Below, piece after piece: positions 7,271 to 15,510 of a DNA stretch of 43,934 nt. The number at the start of each line of letters is the position of its first letter. The stretch's first letter is position 1. Both the position numbers and the translations under genes were made by a program. The notes beneath the pieces are model-generated. The model was not told the origin of the DNA, ran no database searches, and saw only the letters and a list, made by a program, of their open reading frames with translations. This DNA is from Marmoricola sp. (lineage in GTDB: Bacteria > Actinomycetota > Actinomycetes > Propionibacteriales > Nocardioidaceae), in contig JASLCW010000194.1 in the NCBI GenBank assembly GCA_030151765.1, positions 1-43,934 of the forward strand, given 5' to 3'.

Positions 7271-9757
7271 ATGCCGAATTCCGCGCGGCACGGACGTGCC
7301 CTCGGCGCCGCCTTGGGCGGCGTCCTCGTTACGGCCCTGGCGGCGATCCTGCCGGCGGCGCAGGCTCCGGCCCACGCCGATGCCACCACGATCACGCCGA
7401 TCCTCAACGGGGGAGAAGTGCACTGGGCCGGTACGGCGACTCGCACCTACGACGGTGCCAGCGACGACGGCTACACCAACTCCACCGATCACGCCAGCTC
7501 CACGATCAGCTGGGACACCCGGATGCTCCTTGCCGGCCACTATCCCGATGATCCGATCACGCCGATCGGCGACGGCGGCAACGGACTCGTCGTCGCCACG
7601 GACTACGACACCGTGCTCGACTCCGCGACGCCGGCAACCGAACACCAGACCGAGGCCTGCGACGCCCCCGATCCCGACTGCCAGGCGAATCTCGACTACA
7701 CCAGTCGGGACTGCAGTTGGAAGGAGATCTCCAACGGCCCCGGCGCCTTCGTCGACGACAACCTCGGGCGCCAATGGGCGGTGCAGTCGTTCGGGATCGA
7801 CGTCCACGGCAACCTGCCGCAGAGCAACTACACCTGCGGTGCGGCCGGCGACCTCTACGACCCGACGATGTGGGCACGCTGCGACGAGATCGCCGATGAC
7901 GCCACCGATGCGTGTGGCACGGTGGTCGACTTCCCGCTGGACCCGTTGGAAGGCGCCGGGGCGACGATCACGAAGAACGTCAACCTCGCCAACCCGACCG
8001 TCGAGCCCGACTGCGGGCGTAGTGACGACACGTCGTCGTGCACCCAGAGCGGACACTCGACGCTCACCGTCGGTTGCGCGTTGTGCGTGACCGCGATCAG
8101 CTTCGAGCAGGCGAACATCGACCGGGGCGGACAGCACGCCGTACCCGACTTCGGCACCGTCGACGGCAACATCGTGAGAGTCACCGCGACCGTGCACAAC
8201 CAGACGGCGCATGCGATCACTGCCCCGGTGCGCTTCCGGGACCTCACGGTCGACAAGGACCTCGCCCTGGCCAAGGACGGCCTCAAGCCGGCGGCATCGG
8301 TGCAGTTCCCGGCGGGTGCCGACACGACGGTCGCCTTCGACTGGGACACCGACGGCTTCGCCTGGTACCCGCCGCACACGGCGGATCCGCACAAGATCGC
8401 CGTGCTCACGCCGTACGGCGGAGCCCGGCGCGATCTCTCCGTCCGGCCGAAGCCGGTCCTGCTCGTGCACGGATGGAACTCCGATGCCTCCACATGGGAC
8501 GGCTATCCGGACAACTTCAGCCATGTCCGCACCGACTGGATCGCCCAGGCAGTGGTCGGCATGAACACCGATCCCGGGACCGGCTGGACCCTCGACCACA
8601 ACGCACGCGTACTGGCTTTCGCAGTCGGCAAGATGCGTGCGAAGTACGACGCGGCCCACATCGACCTGGTCGCGCACTCGATGGGTGGCCTGATCTCGCG
8701 CGACTACCTGCAGTACCTCGCGCCCGACGTGGCCGACCACAAGCCGGCGATCGCGCACCTGGTCATGCTCGGGACCCCGAACATGGGCTCGCGGTGCGCC
8801 TACCTGGCCTATCTGGCGGGCCAGACGGGGGATCCGACCTTCGAGCTCAGCCCGACCTTCATCGAGGGCACCTTCAACCACCAGGTCACCGATCGACGCG
8901 GCACGAAGTTCTCCGTGCTCGCGGGTATCGCGAAGGTGGGATGGCTCAACCAGTTCGAGAGTCGCGTGTTGTGCGACCTGCAGACCCCCAATGATCTGGT
9001 GGTGTGGCGCACCTCTGCCTTCTGGACGATCGCCGACCACGCCGAGCAGAGCGGTCTGGTGCACCTCGACATGACCAGTGACACCACCGCTTTCCGCACG
9101 TTCGTGGCCCCGCACCTCGAGGTGACGCCCGGTGGCAGCGGCACCGCGGCACGCCTGCAGAATCGACGCGTCGCCGCGCCTGTCGCACCCGCTTCTGATC
9201 CGGTACCCGATGTCGCACTGGCCAGGACCGTGACGATTGCGGGCCGCCAGACCGTGCGGATCGCGCTGCCGGTCTCCTCGGGCACGGCGGTGGGCGCGCT
9301 CCTGGTCGGACCGGCCGGGGTCACCGCCCGGCTCCTGGACCCCCACGGCAAGCAGACGGCGATCGTTTCGACAGGGGGAGGATTCCGCGCCATCGCAGCC
9401 AAGGTCACCCGCCACGGTCGGTGGACGGTGGAACTGCGCAATGCCGGCACGAACACGGCCACGGTCGGCATCGCGGCGCGGGTCGCCGGTGACCGCTTCA
9501 AGCTCACGCCGTCGGTGAAGCAGAAGGCACACCACGTGCTCGCGCTCACCGTCAAGGTCGGCGGTGCGGGCAAGCACGTCAAGGTCACCGCCCGGGTTCG
9601 TGCCCCGTCCCGGACCGCGCGGGCGAAGTCCATTCGGCTCCGGGCTCACGGGTCCAGGTGGACCGGGACGACGAAGGCGCTTCCCGCAGGGACCCTGATC
9701 ACGGTGAAGGTGAAGGGCTCCCAGGGCACCCGGACCGCGTTGGTGGCGGTGCCCTGA
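7271..9757 (+). CDS. Large secreted alpha/beta-hydrolase (lipase/esterase-like)
   Basis: 828 residues from ATG 7271; an upstream in-frame TTG at 7235 is less likely. The N-terminus is a Sec signal peptide (SARHGRALGAALGGVLVTAL then AQAPAHADA). Residues about 40-390 form a Cys-rich beta region of unknown type. The hydrolase domain spans roughly 395-610: oxyanion-loop LLVHGWNSDASTW, nucleophile Ser470 in DLVAHSMGGLISRD, candidate Asp575 in TPNDLVVW and His598 in GLVHLDM. About 200 C-terminal residues form beta-rich repeats. It likely acts on lipids or esters outside the cell. The even number of Cys in the N-terminal half suggests disulfides. Substrate is unknown. Confidence 0.88.
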   Translation: MPNSARHGRALGAALGGVLVTALAAILPAAQAPAHADATTITPILNGGEVHWAGTATRTYDGASDDGYTNSTDHASSTISWDTRMLLAGHYPDDPITPIGDGGNGLVVATDYDTVLDSATPATEHQTEACDAPDPDCQANLDYTSRDCSWKEISNGPGAFVDDNLGRQWAVQSFGIDVHGNLPQSNYTCGAAGDLYDPTMWARCDEIADDATDACGTVVDFPLDPLEGAGATITKNVNLANPTVEPDCGRSDDTSSCTQSGHSTLTVGCALCVTAISFEQANIDRGGQHAVPDFGTVDGNIVRVTATVHNQTAHAITAPVRFRDLTVDKDLALAKDGLKPAASVQFPAGADTTVAFDWDTDGFAWYPPHTADPHKIAVLTPYGGARRDLSVRPKPVLLVHGWNSDASTWDGYPDNFSHVRTDWIAQAVVGMNTDPGTGWTLDHNARVLAFAVGKMRAKYDAAHIDLVAHSMGGLISRDYLQYLAPDVADHKPAIAHLVMLGTPNMGSRCAYLAYLAGQTGDPTFELSPTFIEGTFNHQVTDRRGTKFSVLAGIAKVGWLNQFESRVLCDLQTPNDLVVWRTSAFWTIADHAEQSGLVHLDMTSDTTAFRTFVAPHLEVTPGGSGTAARLQNRRVAAPVAPASDPVPDVALARTVTIAGRQTVRIALPVSSGTAVGALLVGPAGVTARLLDPHGKQTAIVSTGGGFRAIAAKVTRHGRWTVELRNAGTNTATVGIAARVAGDRFKLTPSVKQKAHHVLALTVKVGGAGKHVKVTARVRAPSRTARAKSIRLRAHGSRWTGTTKALPAGTLITVKVKGSQGTRTALVAVP

Positions 9758-9769
9758 GCGCCACTTGTC

Positions 9770-10408
9770 CTAGTCGAGAGGGCGGGGCGCTGCGCTGGGT
9801 CGGCGCTCCTGCGGGCGCAGGCCGTCGACGATCAGCCGCGCGACCGAGCGGGCATAGGCACCCGGATCCCAGGGGCCGTCGTGCTCGTCGAAGCGGGCCG
9901 ACAACGGGCCGAAGGCGTGGATCGAGGCGGCGCCGTTGGCGATCAGGAAGAACATCTCCCGATCGCTGAGCCGCCGGATCTCACGGGCGGTCACGAGCGA
10001 GTCGATCATCGGCCGGAAGCCGTCGATGAGCGGTTCCACCGCCAGCCGGAAGATCGCGTCGACCCGCGGCGACTCGTGGGTCGCCTCGTGGTTGATCACC
10101 AGCTGGAGCTCGGGATGGTCCGCGGCGCTCTCGATGAAGATCGCGATCAGCTGCTCGAAGCGGTCCAGCTCTCGTGCATGCGAGGCGAAGACCGCGGCGC
10201 AGCGGTTGTAGACCACGTCATGGTGCTGGTTGAAGGCCTCCAGTACGGCGATCTCCCAGAGCCGGTCGAGACTGCCGTACTCGCCCTCGAGGGTGCCGTC
10301 GGCGAGCTCCAGTCGAGCATCGAGATCAGCGAGACTGGTGCCCGAGAAGCCGTGCTCGGCGAAGCAGTCGACGGCGGTCGCGAGGATCTGACTCTCGTCG
10401 GTGAGCAT
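9770..10408 (-). CDS. TetR-family transcriptional regulator
   Basis: 212 residues. The N-terminal helix-turn-helix reads ILATAVDCFAEHGFSGTSLA then DLDARLELADGTLEGEYGSLDRLWEIAV, the TetR pattern. The remainder is a helical ligand domain. It is convergent with the secreted hydrolase (12-base gap) and upstream of nothing obvious, so its target may be itself or the neighbouring DUF389 gene, which lies 27 bases before it on the same strand. TATGGT stands six bases before ATG, suggesting a leaderless mRNA. Confidence 0.9.
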   Translation of the reverse strand: MLTDESQILATAVDCFAEHGFSGTSLADLDARLELADGTLEGEYGSLDRLWEIAVLEAFNQHHDVVYNRCAAVFASHARELDRFEQLIAIFIESAADHPELQLVINHEATHESPRVDAIFRLAVEPLIDGFRPMIDSLVTAREIRRLSDREMFFLIANGAASIHAFGPLSARFDEHDGPWDPGAYARSVARLIVDGLRPQERRPSAAPRPLD

Positions 10409-10420
10409 GACTCCACCATA
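10406..10420 (-). promoter_or_regulatory. -10 box of a leaderless TetR transcript
   Basis: On the minus strand TATGGT (10420-10415) is followed by six bases and then ATG (10408-10406). It gives the TetR gene its own promoter inside the short gap after the DUF389 gene. Confidence 0.5.
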
Positions 10421-10435
10421 AAGTGAGCGGCCTGC

Positions 10436-11401
10436 TCAGTGCCGAGCCTTCCGCGCTCGCTCGGGCCGCCGGAAACGTCGGAGGGCCACGCCTGTCCACA
10501 CGAACTGCTGGAGAGCGAGTGTTCCCCAGCCTGCGAGCGCCATGCCGGAGACGTTGACGAGGAGTTGCAGCAGGCTTCCGCCGATCTCGTTGGGGAGCCC
10601 GAAGGCGAGGCCCAGGGACACATTCGCCGCTGCCGGGATCGTGGTGACCGAGATGAAGACGCCGGAGAGTGCGCCCACACGTGCCGAGGTCAGTGCCAGT
10701 ACCCCGGCCGAGGCGGCGATGACGGCGACGATGAAGGACCACTTGTCGGGGGTGTAGATGAAACCGGTCTGCGGGCGGGCGGCGGCCACATCGGCGGCGG
10801 TGACCCAGCCGAGCATCCGCCCGGCGAGCGCGGCCAGAGTGGTCACCGTGATGCCGACCGCGAATCCGACCAGCAGGGCCCGGACGGACTGGCCGAGGAG
10901 GCCGTAGCGGTGCCGGACGAGCGCGACCCCCAGCGCCGCGATGGCACCGAACTCAGGTCCGATGACCATCGCGCCGATCACCAGGATCTGGGAGTCGAGG
11001 ATGATCGCGATACCGGCGATGAGCGTGGCCAGGCTGATCAGGCTGAGGAAGGTCCAGTTCGGCTCGGAGTCGTCGTACGCCTGCTGGGTGATGTCGGCCC
11101 ACACCACGCTGTCGGCGCCCATGCCCGGCGCCTTCCGCTGGGCGGCGATGCCGTCGCTGGACATCCAGGTCCGTACCGGCAGGACCTGCAGGCTGCCCCG
11201 GTGATGGACACCGAGCGCGCGCAGCCGCTCGATGATGTCATTGGCTGCCTCGCGGGCGACGCATGCGACCGTGACGTCCCCGGCGGGCCGCAGCGAGGTG
11301 CCCGGCATCGACGCCAGGTCACTGACCGCCGGGTCGGTCGACAAGACCTCCAGAACCGAGTCGGTCAGGTCGGCCGGCGTCGCGATCCGTAGCTCGAGCA
11401 T
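10436..11401 (-). CDS. DUF389 multi-pass membrane protein
   Basis: 321 residues. The N-terminal ~85 residues form a soluble alpha/beta domain (MLELRIATPADLTDSVLEVL). Then come about six hydrophobic helices with the DUF389 hallmark motifs LISLATLIAGIAIILDSQIL, VIGAMVIGPEFGAIAALGVAL and ALTSARVGALSGVFISVTT. The family is widespread and its transport or sensing function is not established. GACAAT lies six bases before ATG, so it also looks leaderless. It precedes the TetR gene on the same strand. Confidence 0.9.
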   Translation of the reverse strand: MLELRIATPADLTDSVLEVLSTDPAVSDLASMPGTSLRPAGDVTVACVAREAANDIIERLRALGVHHRGSLQVLPVRTWMSSDGIAAQRKAPGMGADSVVWADITQQAYDDSEPNWTFLSLISLATLIAGIAIILDSQILVIGAMVIGPEFGAIAALGVALVRHRYGLLGQSVRALLVGFAVGITVTTLAALAGRMLGWVTAADVAAARPQTGFIYTPDKWSFIVAVIAASAGVLALTSARVGALSGVFISVTTIPAAANVSLGLAFGLPNEIGGSLLQLLVNVSGMALAGWGTLALQQFVWTGVALRRFRRPERARKARH

Positions 11402-11413
11402 GAGCGCATTGTC
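11399..11413 (-). promoter_or_regulatory. -10 box of a leaderless DUF389 transcript
   Basis: On the minus strand GACAAT (11413-11408) is followed by GCGCTC and then ATG (11401-11399). The spacing equals that at 5729 and 10420, supporting a shared leaderless promoter layout in this genome. Confidence 0.45.
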
Positions 11414-11431
11414 TCGCGGTGCGCCCGGGGA

Positions 11432-12931
11432 TCAGTGGACGCCGGCGTGGTCCAGTTCGAGGATCTTCGAGGTGCGCTCGCGGAGTTCGCGCGCGAAGGC
11501 CGGGTCGTCGGCCAGGGGCGCGCCGTGGCTCGGGATGATCTCGGTGAGCCGCGGCTGCCAGGACTCCCACTGCTGCTGGAAGCAGCGCTCCAGCACCTCG
11601 AGCATGATCGGCGCGGCGGTCGAGGCGCCGGGGGAGGCGCCGAGGAGACCGGCGATCGAGCCGTCCTTGTGGGTGATCACCTCGGTACCGAACTGCAGCA
11701 CTCCGTCCGGGCGGATCACCTGGACGCGCTGGCCGGCGGTGATCTTCTCCCAGTCGGCCGGATCGGCGTCACCGAAGAAGTCGCGCAGCTCGGCGAACTT
11801 TGTCTTCTTACGGGCGAGCAGCTGGGTGATCAGGTAGACCGTCAGCGGGATGTTCGCGAGGCCGGCCTTGATCATCGGGATCAGGTTGTGGGCGCGCAGG
11901 GACTTGAACAGGTCGAAGAGCGAGCCGTGCTTGAGGAAGCGGGGGCTGAAGCCGGCGTACGGGCCGAACATCAGGCTGGTCCGGCCCTCGACCATGCGGG
12001 TGTCCATGTGCGGGACGGACATCGGCGGCGCACCGACGGCGGCCTTGCCGTAGACCTTCGCGTGGTGACGCTCGACGATCTCGGGGTTCGACGTACGCAG
12101 GAATTCACCGCTGACCGGGAAGCCGCCGAAGCCCTTGATCTCGGGGATCCGGGACTTCTGCAGCAGCGTCAGCGCCTGGCCGCCGGCGCCGACGAAGACG
12201 AAACGGGTGCGGTGGTGGAATCTCCGGCCGGCCTGCTTGCCCATGACATGCCAGACGCCGTCCATCGTGCGATGCACCAGCTTCACCTCGGCGCCGTACT
12301 CGATGCTGGCGCCGCGCGCGGTGACCGAGTCGAGCAGGATCCGGGTGAGGGCGCCGAAGTCGACGTCGGTGCCGAGAGTCGAGTACGTCGCCGCGATCGG
12401 CTCGTCACCCGTACGGCCGGCGAGGAGCAGGGGTGCCCACTCGGCGATCTGGGCGGGGTCGTCGGAGAACTCCATGCCCTCGAAGAGCGGGTGCTCGGCG
12501 AGCAGGCGGTGGCGCTCGCGGAGGTAGGCGACGTTCTCGGCGCCCCAGACGAAGCTCATGTGCGGTGTGGCGTGGATGAAGGCGCCCGGCTCGGGGATGC
12601 GGCCGGACTCGACGAGGAAGGACCAGAGCTGGCGGGAGATCTGGAACTGCTCGTTGACGTCGATCGCCTTCGAGACGTCGACGCTGCCGTCCTCCGCCTG
12701 CGGTGAGTAGTTGAGCTCGCACAGCGCGGAGTGGCCGGTGCCGGCGTTGTTCCAGGGTCCCGAACTCTCGCCCGCGGCCTCGTCCAGACGCTCCAGCACC
12801 CGGATGGTCCAGGTCGGCTCGAGCTCGGCGATCAGGGCCGCGAGGGTGGCGCTCATGATGCCGCCACCGATCAGGAGTACGTCGCTCTCGGCCTCGAGGG
12901 TCGGCGACTGCGAATCAACGCTCTTGTCCAC
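11432..12931 (-). CDS. mqo: Malate:quinone oxidoreductase
   Basis: 499 residues, the usual length. It is a peripheral membrane FAD enzyme that oxidises malate to oxaloacetate and passes electrons to quinone in the TCA cycle. The FAD dinucleotide fold is at residues 17-35 (DVLLIGGGIMSATLAALIAE). Family motifs follow: SSGPWNNAGTGHSALCELNY, QLWSFLV, GTDVDFGALTR and the C-terminal LLGASPGASTAAPIMLEVL. The start is GTG at 12931. No quinone-independent malate dehydrogenase gene is nearby. It diverges from the SDR gene with a 168-base gap that contains a KstR-like dyad closer to the SDR side. Confidence 0.96.
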   Translation of the reverse strand: MDKSVDSQSPTLEAESDVLLIGGGIMSATLAALIAELEPTWTIRVLERLDEAAGESSGPWNNAGTGHSALCELNYSPQAEDGSVDVSKAIDVNEQFQISRQLWSFLVESGRIPEPGAFIHATPHMSFVWGAENVAYLRERHRLLAEHPLFEGMEFSDDPAQIAEWAPLLLAGRTGDEPIAATYSTLGTDVDFGALTRILLDSVTARGASIEYGAEVKLVHRTMDGVWHVMGKQAGRRFHHRTRFVFVGAGGQALTLLQKSRIPEIKGFGGFPVSGEFLRTSNPEIVERHHAKVYGKAAVGAPPMSVPHMDTRMVEGRTSLMFGPYAGFSPRFLKHGSLFDLFKSLRAHNLIPMIKAGLANIPLTVYLITQLLARKKTKFAELRDFFGDADPADWEKITAGQRVQVIRPDGVLQFGTEVITHKDGSIAGLLGASPGASTAAPIMLEVLERCFQQQWESWQPRLTEIIPSHGAPLADDPAFARELRERTSKILELDHAGVH

Positions 12932-13063
12932 ATATCCGTTATCTCGCAGGTGTTTCCGGCAACCAAATCGAGCGCACGCTTGGGCGATGTGATCTTCGTC
13001 GGCGGGGTGTGATGTCCATCAAGTCGGCCATTCACCTCGGGCGGCGCGTGGACTAGAGTGCGG

Positions 13064-13077
13064 TGGAACTTGTTCTA
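13064..13077. promoter_or_regulatory. KstR-like operator
   Basis: TGGAACTTGTTCTA read on the minus strand is TAGAACAAGTTCCA. This fits the TnnAACAnGTTnnA consensus of KstR, the TetR-type repressor of cholesterol catabolism in Actinobacteria. It lies 23-36 bases before the SDR start, ahead of a GATGAT box (13085-13090), a position suited to blocking transcription. The consensus is from established work on KstR; binding here is inferred. Confidence 0.6.
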
Positions 13078-13108
13078 GTTCTCTGATGATCGAGGATCGG
13101 TGGGCCTG

Positions 13109-13828
13109 GTGTCTGGACAGCGTTTTTCACAGCGTCGCGTCATCGTGACGGGTGCCGCCGGCGGGCTCGGCCAGGCCGTTGCGGCGATGTTCGCCGACGA
13201 GGGCGCCCGGGTCGTCGCCACCGATGTCGCCGAGGCCGAGGGCATCGTGCGCTGCGATCTCGCCGACGACGCGGCGCGGGAGGCATTCCTGGCGGAGGCC
13301 CTCTCCGATCTGGGCGGCCTGGACGTGCTCTGCAACGTGGCCGGCATCCAGAAGTTCGCGGCGCTCGGCTCGATCAGCGCCGCCGGCCTGCGCCGTCACT
13401 TCGACATCAACGCACTCGCGCCGATCCTGCTCGCCCAGGGATGCGGGGAGGCGCTGGCGGAGAGCAGGGGCAATGTCGTCTCGGTGGCGTCGATCTCGGC
13501 GGTGATGGGCCAGCCCTACAACGCCGAGTACTGCGCCAGCAAGGCCGCGCTGCTCCTCGGCATGCGCGCGCTCGCGGTCGAGTTCGCGGGGCGCGGCGTA
13601 CGCGTCAACTGCGTCTCGCCCGGCGGCATTGACACCCCGTTGGTGCAGGCCGCCGCCGAGGCCCTCCCCGCTGACGTCAACTGGGACCTGATCGCGAAGA
13701 GCCAATCCGTGATCCCCGGCTTCATGCCGCCGAGCGACGTGGCCGAGGCACTGCTCTTCCTCGCCTCCGATGCCGCCGCCTCGATCACCGGCGCGAACCT
13801 CGTCGTCGACCGCGGCGTCATCTGGTGA
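13109..13828 (+). CDS. Short-chain dehydrogenase/reductase (SDR)
   Basis: 239 residues from GTG 13109 (GTG 13100 adds three). Classical SDR motifs: cofactor loop VTGAAGGLGQAVAAMF, NAG-type motif as CNVAGIQ, catalytic Ser in VASISAVMG, and YxxxK in YNAEYCASKAALL. VSPGGIDTPL, FLASDAAASITGANLVVD and a C-terminal GVIW complete the fold. The acidic ATDVAE at the end of strand 2 favours NAD over NADP. The substrate is not evident. The KstR-like dyad upstream suggests a steroid or related alicyclic alcohol, which is inference. GAGGAT at 13092-13097 is the probable ribosome site. Confidence 0.9.
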   Translation: MSGQRFSQRRVIVTGAAGGLGQAVAAMFADEGARVVATDVAEAEGIVRCDLADDAAREAFLAEALSDLGGLDVLCNVAGIQKFAALGSISAAGLRRHFDINALAPILLAQGCGEALAESRGNVVSVASISAVMGQPYNAEYCASKAALLLGMRALAVEFAGRGVRVNCVSPGGIDTPLVQAAAEALPADVNWDLIAKSQSVIPGFMPPSDVAEALLFLASDAAASITGANLVVDRGVIW

Positions 13829-13851
13829 CCTGCTGACGCTGCCGGTCCCGG

Positions 13852-14709
13852 TCAGGCGGAGGGCAGGTCGAGTTCGGCGAGCCGGACCGGGTCGACGAGG
13901 CTCGCGATCGCGGCGATGCGGCCGTCAGCGACGGTGAAGGCCATCACCGAGAGCGGACTGCCGTCATCGCGCCACGAGACGATCCCGGGCAGGCCGTTGA
14001 CGATCGCGGCGAGGGCATGGACGGCGGCGGCCGCGCCGAACTTCGCGCTCGCGGCGACCTCGGTGGCGCCGAGCTTGACGACCACGCCGTCGGGGGTGTC
14101 GATGCTCAGCTTCACGTCAGGGTCGAGCACCCGGAGCAGGCCCTCGAAGTCGCCGTCGCGGGCGGCCGCCAGGAAGGCGTCGACGACGGCACGCTCGCCG
14201 CGTCCGTCGCCCGCCTGCTGATCGCCCGACCTGACCTTGCGACGAGCCCGGCTGGCGAGCATCTTCGTCGCATCGGTGGACTTGCCCAGGATCTGGCCGA
14301 CCTCGTCGAAGGGCACGGCGAAGAGGTCGTGCAGGACGAAGGCGAGTCGTTCGGCCGGCTTGAGCGAGTCGAGGACGACGAGCAGGGCCAGGCCGACCGA
14401 GTCGGCGAGGGCGACCTCGTCCTCCAGGGAAGGATCGTCGCTGAAGACGACCGTCAGTTCGGGCTCGTCGTACAGGCTGTCGGGCCGGGCCCGTCGTCCA
14501 CGCAGTACGTCGAGGCTGAGCCGGCTCACGACCGTCGTCAGCCACGCCGCCAGATTGTCGATGGTGCCGTCCTGGCGGGAGAAGCGGAGCCAGGCCTCCT
14601 GGACGACGTCCTCCGCGTCCGCATGGGAGCCGAGCATGCGATAGGCGACCGCGCGGAGACGGTCGCGCTCTGCCTCGAAGGCCGCGGTCGCCGAATTGTT
14701 CTCACTCAC
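13852..14709 (-). CDS. ECF41-type RNA polymerase sigma factor with SnoaL-like C-terminus
   Basis: 285 residues, start GTG at 14709. Region 2 is at about 10-75 (RDRLRAVAYRMLGSHADAED, VVQEAWLRF). Region 4 is at about 110-165 (LKPAERLAFVLHDLFAVPFD, EVGQILGKSTDATKMLASRA). A SnoaL-like domain of about 115 residues (VVDAFLAAARDGDFEGLLRV) follows. That extension is typical of ECF41 factors, where it replaces a separate anti-sigma factor and tunes activity. The divergent neighbour is a carboxymuconolactone decarboxylase-family gene, the standard ECF41 partner, and both promoters appear to be ECF-dependent (14713-14773). The signal sensed is unknown. Confidence 0.9.
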   Translation of the reverse strand: MSENNSATAAFEAERDRLRAVAYRMLGSHADAEDVVQEAWLRFSRQDGTIDNLAAWLTTVVSRLSLDVLRGRRARPDSLYDEPELTVVFSDDPSLEDEVALADSVGLALLVVLDSLKPAERLAFVLHDLFAVPFDEVGQILGKSTDATKMLASRARRKVRSGDQQAGDGRGERAVVDAFLAAARDGDFEGLLRVLDPDVKLSIDTPDGVVVKLGATEVAASAKFGAAAAVHALAAIVNGLPGIVSWRDDGSPLSVMAFTVADGRIAAIASLVDPVRLAELDLPSA

Positions 14710-14712
14710 GTT

Positions 14713-14773
14713 GTTACCTTTCCGGGTTTTCCTCCGTCATGGGTGATGACGGGCCCAGAGGGCCAAAGGTAAC
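14713..14773. promoter_or_regulatory. Symmetric divergent ECF promoter pair
   Basis: On the plus strand TTACC (14714-14718) is followed after 16 bases by CGTC (14735-14738). On the minus strand TTACC (14772-14768) is followed after 16 bases by CGTC (14751-14748). The outer arms GTTACCTTT/AAAGGTAAC and inner arms CCGTCAT/ATGACGG make the region nearly dyad-symmetric. CGTC is the -10 motif reported for ECF41 promoters, and TGTTACC resembles their TGTCACA -35 element. The sigma factor could drive both its own gene and the partner. Confidence 0.65.
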
Positions 14774-14792
14774 CACGAAGGAGCCACCAGCC

Positions 14793-15242
14793 GTGCAGGC
14801 ACGAATGACGAATGCGACGAACGAAGACGTGATGAAGGCGATCGGCCTGATCTACAAGGCGATCCACTCGGCCGGCGTGGACGGCCGACTGCTGGAGCTG
14901 GTCCACCTGCGGGCCAGCCAGATCAACGGATGCAGCCCGTGCGTGTACGCCGGGGTGCAGTCCGCGAAGAAGGCGGGGGAGACCGATGAGCGACTGCACA
15001 ATGTCGTCACCTGGCAGGAGACGGCGCTCTTCAGCGACGAGGAGCGGGCCGCGCTCGCCTTCACCGAGGCGGCCACCCGCATCCAGGACGGCGCCCCCGG
15101 CGTGACCGACGAGATCTGGGACGCGGTGGCGGACCACTTCGACGAGGGTCAGCTGTCGGCGATCGTCCTCGAGGTCGCCCTGACCAACTTCTTCAACCGG
15201 ATCAACCGGGCGATCAAGGAGCAGGCCGGGCGGACCTGGTGA
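14793..15242 (+). CDS. Carboxymuconolactone decarboxylase / AhpD-like protein
   Basis: 149 residues from GTG 14793, which has AAGGAG nine bases upstream; ATG 14805 is an alternative. The motif NGCSPCVYAGVQSAKKAG contains the CxxC pair (Cys47, Cys50) of AhpD-like peroxidase-fold proteins. The usual His four residues after the second Cys is Gly54 here, so the proton-relay site differs from AhpD. Helical residues 60-145 (ETALFSDEERAALAFTEAAT) match the family. Enzymes of this type reduce peroxides or act on small cyclic substrates. It is the cognate partner of the divergent ECF41 sigma factor and likely its main target. Confidence 0.87.
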   Translation: MQARMTNATNEDVMKAIGLIYKAIHSAGVDGRLLELVHLRASQINGCSPCVYAGVQSAKKAGETDERLHNVVTWQETALFSDEERAALAFTEAATRIQDGAPGVTDEIWDAVADHFDEGQLSAIVLEVALTNFFNRINRAIKEQAGRTW

Positions 15243-15259
15243 GGCTGCCCTGGATGACC

Positions 15260-15293
15260 AAGAGCGCCCGGGCCGAGGGGTCCGGGCGCTCTT
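15260..15293 (+). terminator. Intrinsic terminator hairpin
   Basis: A perfect 12-bp stem, AAGAGCGCCCGG (15260-15271) with CCGGGCGCTCTT (15282-15293), and a 10-base loop stand 17 bases after the stop of the AhpD-like gene. TTGTGTGT follows. It marks the end of the host operon and lies near the left border of the prophage. Confidence 0.85.
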
Positions 15294-15510
15294 GTGTGTA
15301 CGACGTACTGCTCAGATGTCGTAGTACAGCTCGGATTGCCCTCGTGTTGGTGGACGCCAACGGCAGTCAATGTGAATGCGGCCCTGACCTGCGAGAACGC
15401 CCACGAGGTTGACGGTGCTTGGTGGTCGTTTGTTGTTCTCCGCGGGGCGGTAATGGGGCAGGAGGGGCTGCGAGCTGGTTGTGTCGGAGGGCGGTCGCAG
15501 GCTGTCGGTC

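Noticed and set aside
5714..9649. A 1311-codon open frame on the minus strand
   Set aside because: It lies opposite two clear genes (MptB-like and secreted hydrolase), has Arg/Gly/His-rich low-complexity translation and no family motif. Long antisense frames are expected at this GC content.
15300..15340. Imperfect palindrome TACGAC...GTCGTA considered as an attachment core
   Set aside because: Only six-base arms and no second copy within the window; the motif GTAC/GTCGTA is frequent in this sequence.
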